Positions 55,101 to 64,000 of a stretch of DNA of 64,000 bases are shown here, in pieces. The DNA comes from Lineus longissimus (taxonomy: Eukaryota > Nemertea > Pilidiophora > Heteronemertea > Lineidae). The position numbers and the translations under genes were made by a program. Under the pieces are notes generated by a model. That model was not told the origin of the DNA, did not search any database, and saw nothing but the letters and a program-made list of their open reading frames with translations. The DNA lies in assembly GCF_910592395.1 (NCBI RefSeq), contig NC_088315.1:7752501-7816500 (forward strand), read 5' to 3'. Every line of letters starts with the position of its first letter. The stretch's first letter is position 1.

Positions 55101-58100
55101 AGTTCAGGCGAGCCATGCTCCGGGATAAAAGGCTCTTAATCCAAGAAGCCATTCACGATAAGCTGCTCCGACCCAACGCGTAGCTGAGTCTAACGTGTCG
55201 CGAGTGGTGAGAAACAACAGCTACGACAACAGCTGAGGATTCTCCGGCGAAAATAATCAATAGTTTGACTCAGAGCGGGACATAATGGAGGGGCTAGAAA
55301 CTGCCTCCGTTATTGAGTGAACATACTACATATTCACTGAGTAGGGCCTCGGGGTACCAAGGATTTATCTCATGATCTCGGCCAACAGACACTGCGGTGA
55401 ACTGGCCAACAGTTTCATCATCAAAATGACTAGTAGAAATCGTGCAAAGGGGAATTTCTTGGTTCTTCAGCATGAAGTTTTAACTTTACCTCAAACCTGC
55501 CATGGTTTAACAATTTCAACACGCACCAGCCTTAAAGGGGGACAATCAGCAAGGGCCAGGGCGTCAAACTGGTCATCTATGGGCGACTAATTTGCACAGT
55601 TAGTGGACTCGGTCGTGTTTGATCCAGCATTAAATATACTCCTTGTACAAGGGTGATTGGTTACAATGTACAGTGAGACCCCTATTGGCATCTTTGTGTA
55701 ACTTGATCTGACAGACCTGGCTGTTGCCTATGTACTCCCTTTAATGGCTGAAAATGTCATTTTTTAAAATTTTCATTCCTCTTTTATAGGAAGTGCAGTG
55801 CCTTTTGATGCGACTGTCCTATGAGCAGGTGGGGTCACCTAATGACATGATTAGCTCAATAGTTAATATATTTTTGGATTTAATTAAAACCAAATCAAGA
55901 TTCATATCTTCCCAAATATGACTTTCATCTAAAAATATCTAGGGACAGTATAATTTCATATTTTTTCCTAAGAATCTTGAGAGCCACCTCCAACCATGTC
56001 CTTCCTTCCCCACCTAAACAATCAGCCCGGATAATACAAATCACAACTGGCATATCGCCATGGAAATAATATTCACAATGGACACAAATTGTCGGCAAAT
56101 TGAATTGCGCCTGATTAGAATGGACCGGCAGCCATCAAATCACCAGCGTCAGGAGGCCATTGCCTTAAAACAACATCTCAAGTTGATGATGGAAGTGAAA
56201 GAGGGTCAAAAATTTTCCACACACCACGCTGTAAGAAACAAATGGACAGGGACCCTCTTTATCGAACTCTTTGAGGACTTGTTTTGTTATTTAAGAATGA
56301 AATATTGAGATTTTGGGAAATTCCAGGGATAACTCCCCAAGAATATTCATTACAGGAGAAAGACATTTTTGTCATATCAAATTAGGACAGCATAACTCAC
56401 AGATTTTCCACAAGTTCTAATTTTTTAATCAATGGGAAAAGCAATGATGATATTTTTAGAAAGTTATCTTGGAATAAGTACCAGTACCTAGTACACCAAG
56501 TAAACTGCCAAATTTCCCTATTTATTTATGTAATTCGTGAAAATCCCTGAAAAAATGTAAATTTTCATCTGGCAGGTTTTCCAGTCAAAAGAGTATATTT
56601 TTGTGGCTTTTAGTTTTTGTGAATTTGACAGCACTTAATCAAACATACTGCAGTTGAAAATTGGTGAAAAGATTTAACTGGAAAACGTTTATGGAGCACA
56701 GAAAAAAGTTAACTAATACTCTTAACTGCAGATATAGGCACAAAGTCCAAGAACATCAAACTAAGTGTCCAGAATTGTTTATTACACAAAACTGGAGTTC
56801 TGTCCTTAAAGTGTTCGATATGCCACAATATACAAAATGCAAGTGTAAAACACCCAATGTACACATATCTCAGGCTAAGTTCACTAAGAATGATCAGGAC
56901 TAAACATTTTGGCAACCCATAGAGTCGTATGTACAGTACTCGTTAAGAAGTTGACAACATTCTTTGGTCAAAAGGACCGTGCGCGTCAAACATTCTCAAT
57001 ACAGCTGTTTTCTGCAGACATTTATGGCAGTTTATAGTATTGCTTTAAGTGGCTAGGGAGAAGAGGAATAAAAATCCGTACAAAAAAATCCACAAACACC
57101 AACTTTCCTTAATAAAACTTGTCTGATAATTGACTTTTACAACACAATTTTCACCAAGCATAGTAAATAGAGAAACAAAAACCAAGCTAAAAATACACAG
57201 GTATGATAATATCAGTTGCGATTTACTTTCTTTCCAAATATTCTCAAATCACTATACAACTGCAAATTTCCAGGCTTATCTAACAAGAGGTGAAGGTCAA
57301 GCAATGTACAATTCAAAGGTCAGTTGAGGGTCAAGGTCAGAGCAATTTACAAGGCAGGTGTAGAAATGTACTGCATAGACCTGTACCCAGTTTCCAGCTA
57401 ACTTGGCCAAATTTCAATGTGCAACATGCACTTGACCTTAGGGGTTTTGTACAGGGGAATTTGGCCAAGTTAACATTAGTTTTTCAATTTCACTGTCGAC
57501 CAACTTAATCGCAAAACATTCTAATACAAGAACTCAATATATCAGGCTCGTCAACTTTGTGCGCGTACGGCGCGGAACACAATTTAATCATGGCCAGTAT
57601 CTCAAAATGAGGCTGTGTATAACATACTGAGCTATGCAGCCACCGACGATGAAGGGACCAAGAACCGAATGCAGGGTATTTACGGCGTGCTTTTCACATC
57701 TTTATCTGTCTTCACTGGATTCTTTATGCCTTGTGATAGTGATTTAAGTCCGCTCAACCGCGTTGCCAGTTGCCGCGATCGTGTGACAGAAATACAGAGA
57801 TGTCATTACAACATGAAGTCGGCGAACCAAATAAGTTCAGATACCACTGCGTATAATGCCATATTTCGCTGGTCTTAAATCCAGGAAATAAACATGGGTT
57901 GAATAAGTAAGACCTCGTCTAGTGCTACACTGAATGTTACATTCCTAAATGCATCTTTTGCGAGTCTCAAATCGTTGTGAGCATTGTGTAATTCAGCACT
58001 TAGTGGATGCATTTATTTCAGAGAAAAAATGTCTTGATATAATCTTAAAAGAAAGAGTCCTGGAATAAACTATCTCCAATTCTTCATAAATGGCACACAC

Positions 58101-59393
58101 ACAAGACTAGAATGCATTTCCTGGTCATGTTAGCAAATGTTTGGTTAAAAGTTCGACATATTATGTACCCTGCATACCCAATACGTGCAACGCTATAAAG
58201 GCTGGCGTCATGGCTCAGCCCGTGGTGCCCACAAATACACTAATATGATGACTAAGCAAGAGGAACTTGGCCGAAATGTGTTGGTCCTCGAACATAATTA
58301 ATACCTAGGTTACTGTATTACTCAGAGAAAATAAATTGTAAATCAAGACATGATTTTAAGTACAAGCATACATGGCAGGCATCCGTTATAACAAATCGGT
58401 CGCATGATTTTCGGAAGGAGCAGAAAATTAACCCATTGCCACCTTGCCACCACTAAACTCCACAGGATAAGGAATCTACAGCACTATATTCACGGACTAA
58501 AAAATATTAATACCCCAGTATTATCACGCAAACAAAAGAACAAAACCAACGTTCCCAGCTTGAATCATTAAAACATTCAATTATGAAGTCACTAGTATAC
58601 AATATTTACAAAAGAAGCACACCACACATTGGAACTGACCCAGACGCGAGGCGTGCATCCTCGGACCGTGCGCTTAATGGCTTATATGAATTGGTGTAGG
58701 ATTATTTAAGCATCTCGATAACAAAACCGGCAAAATGGCAAAACAAGGTTAAATGCACAATAATTAAGTGAGACCACACAAAACTGTGGTGATTTTTTGT
58801 TCCCTGTATATAATCTTTATTATAACGTGTTCCACAAAATTGTCTAGTTTACACCACGTGCATCGGCCAGACATCTTGCCGTGATGCTGTATGTCACTAC
58901 GACTCGATATGTTCACCAACGCTGCTAACTGACAATAATTAGTAGTAACCGGAAAATCAGTACACACACAATCATTTTGCAATTAAAATAAATGCAATCT
59001 GCACTTGATATGTTTATGTTATAATAGTATTACCTGAACTTATTAATGGAATGGACAATCGAAATGAAAAACACCATACTCAAAGAGTATTTAACAAAAA
59101 ACTGACACGGAATGCAGAGAAAAATCGACAATAAAAATGCCCTAGTTATTTACAGCTTCGTATCACTTGACTTTTTTTCTGTGAAATGTGAAATTTTACA
59201 TCGCCTGCAGGCTTATTGATACATACATCATACTCATCCTCATTAGCATATCATCATGGCTGTATTCAAAAATACATAAGTGAGCCTTATATATTTTGGC
59301 TGTATTATCATATTTGTCAGTTTTAAACTGACATAGTTGACTAGGTTCGACACTCTTTGGAATGTTGTTTATAAAGCATCCAGCACATGTATA
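52113..59393. other. Gene-free AT-rich stretch
   Basis: No protein family or splice structure is recognised. Frame 56060-56308 (ATG start, 82 codons) has a helix-forming, charged composition but no identifiable domain. It could be intergenic, intronic or 3' UTR of a gene outside the window. Confidence 0.4.
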
Positions 59394-59425
59394 AACAGCG
59401 TCATCTGTGACTAGATGACGCTGTT
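59394..59425. repeat. Perfect 12-bp stem hairpin
   Basis: AACAGCGTCATC and GATGACGCTGTT pair perfectly around an 8-nt loop (TGTGACTA). Confidence 0.9.
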
Positions 59426-62262
59426 ATTCACCTTGATACTCTCATCGGCTTGAGATCTAAGTCTACAGTTTGGCAACACTCTTGACAAGGCACACAAATT
59501 CCTTAAACCGCACGAAAATTGAAATTTTCAAATTGATGTCATGTCATCAAGTTTATAACATGAATCAAGAATGGTCAACGAGAACTTCCCACCTTTAGGC
59601 ACAGTCAGAAGGTTACTAGAGCCAACAACAAAAGTTTGGACATGGCAAATGCCACTCCAGAAGCAATCTCAAATCTCGAGAACCCTACGCGAAGTTGCTC
59701 TGAGAAACACAGGTGTTTCAGTAACTTATTGATTTTGAACAAATTACTTCTGGCCGAGAACATGTCACTAAGAATTTGAGAGAATGTCTTTCCGCAACTA
59801 TCAGGAAACGTTTTCACAGTTTCAACTGGTCCTGTTTTCTGACTTATCTAAGCAGTGCTGGATGACCAGATATTTGCACATGCCTTGCGGACCAACCTAA
59901 TGTATTTATCTGGATCATCCGAGTGAGGCCAAACATAACTGACTGCTCCTACTGTTTTTCAAGTCTGATAGGTTTAGCAACTTAAAAACTTTGCTAGCTT
60001 ATCATGATCATATTTCTCTTCGAAATGTTTCATAATGTTGATCATAATCAACGCAACCTCATCAAAAGCAAAAAGAAATGGTAATATCATACCATATTTC
60101 TTTCTCGTATCTTCAACCTACGTTCCAGGACCACAAAATCTATTTGTTTATAGCCGATGACAGATGCAAATTTCACATTTCGGTTTTGAAATTGGCGAAG
60201 TTATATAAGAATGTGCCATGTGAGTGTAAATATGTCATTGAAGTATATATGATGTGTTTTATGAGGCAATAATCATGAAATCTATGGCAGCGAAGGTACA
60301 CCTGGGAGAAAGCCTTGAAACATCTCAAAGAAATTGGGGTGTTTTTTTTTGCAACTTGTCTGAAAGTTACTATGTAAATCATGCTTATTCAACCAGGGCT
60401 AATCCCTGTGTGGAGAAACATCCAAATCCATTTAGGTTCCGGCCATTTTGTTTCGGACAGCTATCGAGATACGATCTTGCCAAATCCATCGACGCCAACA
60501 AGATCAAATGTCCCTCATGTATACAAGGCCTTCTCCCATCATAGCACTATTCAACAATAACATGTTTTACAGGGTGACCAAAAAAACGCAACCTCTAACT
60601 TTGTATGCATTCAAAAACAAGATGTACAGAGGAACCAAACTACTGTTTGAAGCTGAAAACTAGCAAGTTCAGTTTTTCATTATAGCAGAGCGCAAATGAG
60701 GTATTTTTGTCGGTGTGGACAGCGATTATAATCGCCACTACATGAAAGAAAAAGAAATCTCATTTGCGGGTACAACTGGTAATCGCTTGGTTTGACAATG
60801 ACCGCAGGTTGCAGCAACGAAAATTGCACTCAACCCTATACATCCTTATTTCTGATACTTCTTGGACGTTGCATTTTTTTCGTCACCTCTTGTAGATGAA
60901 TGATGCATCTTACAGAATAAGACTGAGCATGAGCGCTGTTGGTCAAGAAGGGACGTCGTCGTCGAATGTGTAAAATGACGCTGCGCAAGAGTAGAGCAGC
61001 CAATAACAACGACAACAACAACATTAGTATTGGCGTATTGTGCATCAATATTGAATATGATCGTTTATACTGCTCACTTTAACACTGAATCACATTGAAG
61101 AGTTACTGTACATTTGGTAACAAGACTTCGTGCATCATTAAAAAAAAGTTCACTTGAAATCGATCACTGCCCCGCCCATCGACATACAAGGACTAAAACA
61201 ACAACGACTTTTCTATGATTCTTAACCGGTGACAAAAGTCGACCAGCATTTTGTGACATTTAGAAGACAGGTTAAGACAAATGTCATTGGCATCCCCAGG
61301 CTTTTCACAAGAAACATTCACGCGAGCTGCTCAAGTCCAGATTTGTACCAAATAACGAAATGTAGTATGATTATGCCCCAATTATAGCCTTTGTGTGCAA
61401 TAATGTATACTGTCGGCTGTTTTCTTTACACTGCAGAAGCCATAACTGTACCTTGGCTATAACTGTACCGTTTTACCTTACTACAAAACCCCATTGGTTT
61501 ATAAATTCCAAACTTTTCGACTACATTTGGTACAAAATTTCGATATGGAAGTTTTTAAATTGCCCATGCACATATTGAGTAGTGAAAACTTTTTTTCTTT
61601 AAGTACTAGTACCAGGTATTGCATTCCAGCACCGAAGTTTAAGTACACTATTGCAGTTATGTAATGAATTCTGAATAATATATTTTAAAGAAACAGGACC
61701 TTAACCCACAGGCATTGCATTTTGGTACCAATTCCTCATAACATCATGGGATTGAAGTTTCAGCTTCATAAACTGAAAACCAGGGTTGTCTGAAGGAGGA
61801 ATTCACATCCTAGGACCCAATGCGCGGTGGAGATGCCATTATGATTAAGTCAAGACCACACTTATTACTGCATTAGCTACAGTATTCAAACCTTGTTGGT
61901 CAAGAAGGGTGGGGTAAGTGCCTCTGCACCTGTCGACCGCCCTGGAGATGCCCATGATTGTATCTGAAGACATTATGGCAACGATATGGAGTTTCATCTT
62001 TCACTTTTGTCGTTGGAAGAAGCAAAATTGATTTGAAAGGATGTGACGCGACTTATCTGCAATTGATTACTAGGGTTATGAATTTATAAGACTTAGTGAG
62101 TGTCACTCCACGCATACTCTAGATGTACAATTGGATTTTATATGTATACTGTAGTTTCACTGATCTAAGATCAGTTGATTTATCACTACGAAATTGACAC
62201 TATGGCAAAGCCGAAGTATGTCGTCATGAGAATTGGACAACTTGGTCTCCGCACCACACTGG
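59426..62262. other. Gene-free AT-rich stretch
   Basis: Nothing beyond simple AT-rich sequence is supported. Open frames of 60-100 codons lack motifs. Confidence 0.4.
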
Positions 62263-62336
62263 ATATGATCAATGGCATCAAATGACCACACACAAAATCA
62301 AGAATTGATATTGACTCGTCAATTCTTGATCATATC
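62263..62336. repeat. Nested inverted repeats
   Basis: The outer pair GATATGATCAA (about 62263-62273) and TTGATCATATC (about 62326-62336) encloses a perfect inner pair, TCAAGAATTGA (62298-62308) and TCAATTCTTGA (62319-62329), with a 10-nt loop. The outer and inner right arms overlap, so they would be alternative structures. Confidence 0.75.
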
Positions 62337-64000
62337 AAGCTCGGATTAAATATTCAGAACCTGTCTTAGACCGGTGAACTAGAGTAATATACCGTTTATG
62401 GCATTCAAAGGTACAAAAAACAACCCTGTGCATAATTGGCATGATTTAATAATGTACATTATTGGTAATCAATTCAAAATGTCTTACGGTTCTTAATTTT
62501 TTCCAGTGGCTCTACAACTTCTGAAACTCAAGGTTCTAAACTTTCCGTATATTTCGCTGGAAAAATTTCGGACACTCTTTTTCATAGAATTGTTACACTA
62601 GGTGCTAACATTTTACTGCTTTTGGTTGTGAAACTGTATAAATAAGTTCTGACCAGTACGTAAGAATTGTTGTAATACTAAATTATTTCTCATGTTTACC
62701 AAACTATGACCATTACACATGTATATCATAAACTGTGGTGCTACATGTGTGTTGGTTGTAGTTTAAAAATAACTGACATTGTAGGTACGAATGAAATTTT
62801 CTTGACGAACAGCGCTCATGATCATGACACCACCGTAGTGGAAAAGATTGTCATTAGGTTTATACAAGTTAAAAGTCCTGAGCTCGACTAGATGCAGTAC
62901 CTACCTATTATACTCAGAAAAACCGGTCCAAACAGGTCACTCAGATCAGACAATTACTCAAACATCGATTGTTAAGTTGAAGACTCTCCCCTCGTTACAA
63001 GACCAGGGGGTGGAAAAAATCAGTGGCACCCCTAATGGCAACTCAACATCCCCCTTCAAAAATGCTTGGCAGGAACCCAAGTGAGCGTTGTGTTCTTTCA
63101 TGTTTGCAAAACAAATGGAACAATTTCACGACATAATTCCGAGGCTTGATACAATAACCCCACACAGTCCCGACTAAACAAAAGGGGTGCAGAAGTCTGT
63201 CAGCTCTATAGTGATTAAGTTCAAAATACTTCTATACACCTTTTTCGAATGTTAAAGGGCCTATTATCTCGCGGCACAAAATGGCTTGAAACTGTTGACC
63301 TCATCACCACCAGGGGTGCAAAACTCTTAACCAGTTAGTGCCACCTGTTGGCATTGGCCAAACCATACCGGCGTCCCAACACAACAGTTCCTTTTTCAGC
63401 TGTATACATGCCCTTTGATCTCTTCAGTATAATACATGAGTGTCACTCAATTTGAGTTTTAGCTGGTTGTACCTAATGAGTCAGGTGTTTAGCATATTGT
63501 TACACCAGGTATACTTCAATACAGAGTATACGCATGAAAATTCTCCTCCTATTTGCCATACCGTCCCATCTAACATCACAAACCGGATCTTTTGTTTTAA
63601 CGCTCGATGGTGTGCGTCACCCGCCCCTTCAACAATGTATTGTTCCCTGCACTTTTCAATTATTCATATGACGGCATTGCTAGACGACTATATGAACCAC
63701 CAAAAGAGGATGAGGAAATGGCCCGACATGACAACCTAACTTGTGCCTTTTCTCAACCGAGCGCCCAATATCTGGTGTAAATATCTTACCCCGCTGTATT
63801 CGTCAATTTCAACATGGACGTTTTACATGAAAAAGTTTCAAATCAAACTGTCGTTCGCCTCAGTGGTGCTTTATAGTTGCACCTAAAATTTGATATGAGA
63901 ACATGATGATTTTATTGCGTTCCTTTCGATCCAATTGAAAAAGAGATTTTTGTTTCTTTTGGAAAAAAATTACAACAACTTAACTTTTGCAAAGTTTTCA
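62337..64000. other. Gene-free AT-rich right end
   Basis: No gene is recognised. Frame 63440-63739 (ATG start, 99 codons) has no domain or context. Confidence 0.4.

Noticed and set aside
1-64000. CRISPR array or bacterial operon interpretation of the regular repeats
   Set aside because: Repeats lack unique spacers, and the window has spliced exons, SINEs and LTR elements typical of an animal genome.

Overview
This window is nuclear DNA of an animal. The evidence is a seven-exon gene with GT-AG introns, AT-rich non-coding sequence, tRNA-derived SINE copies, satellite arrays and an intact BEL/Pao LTR retrotransposon. A repeat in an intron begins with an AGCTCAGCTGA-type palindrome and ends in a GGCCC/GGGCC hairpin plus CTCTTGTTA. 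I associate that style of repeat with marine lophotrochozoans (molluscs, brachiopods, phoronids). The phylum is an inference and the species is not determinable here.

Layout. 1-4450: a satellite of about 103-bp units whose right edge is made of longer, partly inverted units. 4799-7640: three tRNA-headed SINE copies, two of them fused to a fold-back element with 87-bp arms. 7640-7950: a decayed non-LTR retrotransposon C-terminus, running straight into a 4.2-kb satellite (to about 12150) that seems to derive from its 3' end. 12720-14020: three diverged copies of a repeat of about 450 bp. 14520-14726: a duplicated CCAAT-bearing segment. 16333-23991: a complete BEL/Pao element with matching 792-bp LTRs, a 5-bp target duplication and one open 1792-residue polyprotein.

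24229-27411 is the only host gene I can support: an opioid growth factor receptor-like (OGFr_N domain) protein of 265 residues in seven exons. The BEL element ends 237 bp before its start codon. Intron 2 carries an exact 105-bp tandem duplication that copies the splice acceptor. Intron 4 carries a repeat that ends about 10 bp before the next exon.

From 27.4 kb to 64 kb I recognise no protein-coding gene. The stretch holds a 34-bp minisatellite (28.4 kb), several strong inverted repeats, CRE/E-box palindromes (39-44 kb), a 138-bp higher-order satellite (48.3-50.1 kb) and otherwise apparently unique AT-rich intergenic or intronic sequence. The many short open frames there show no family motifs and no convincing splice structure.
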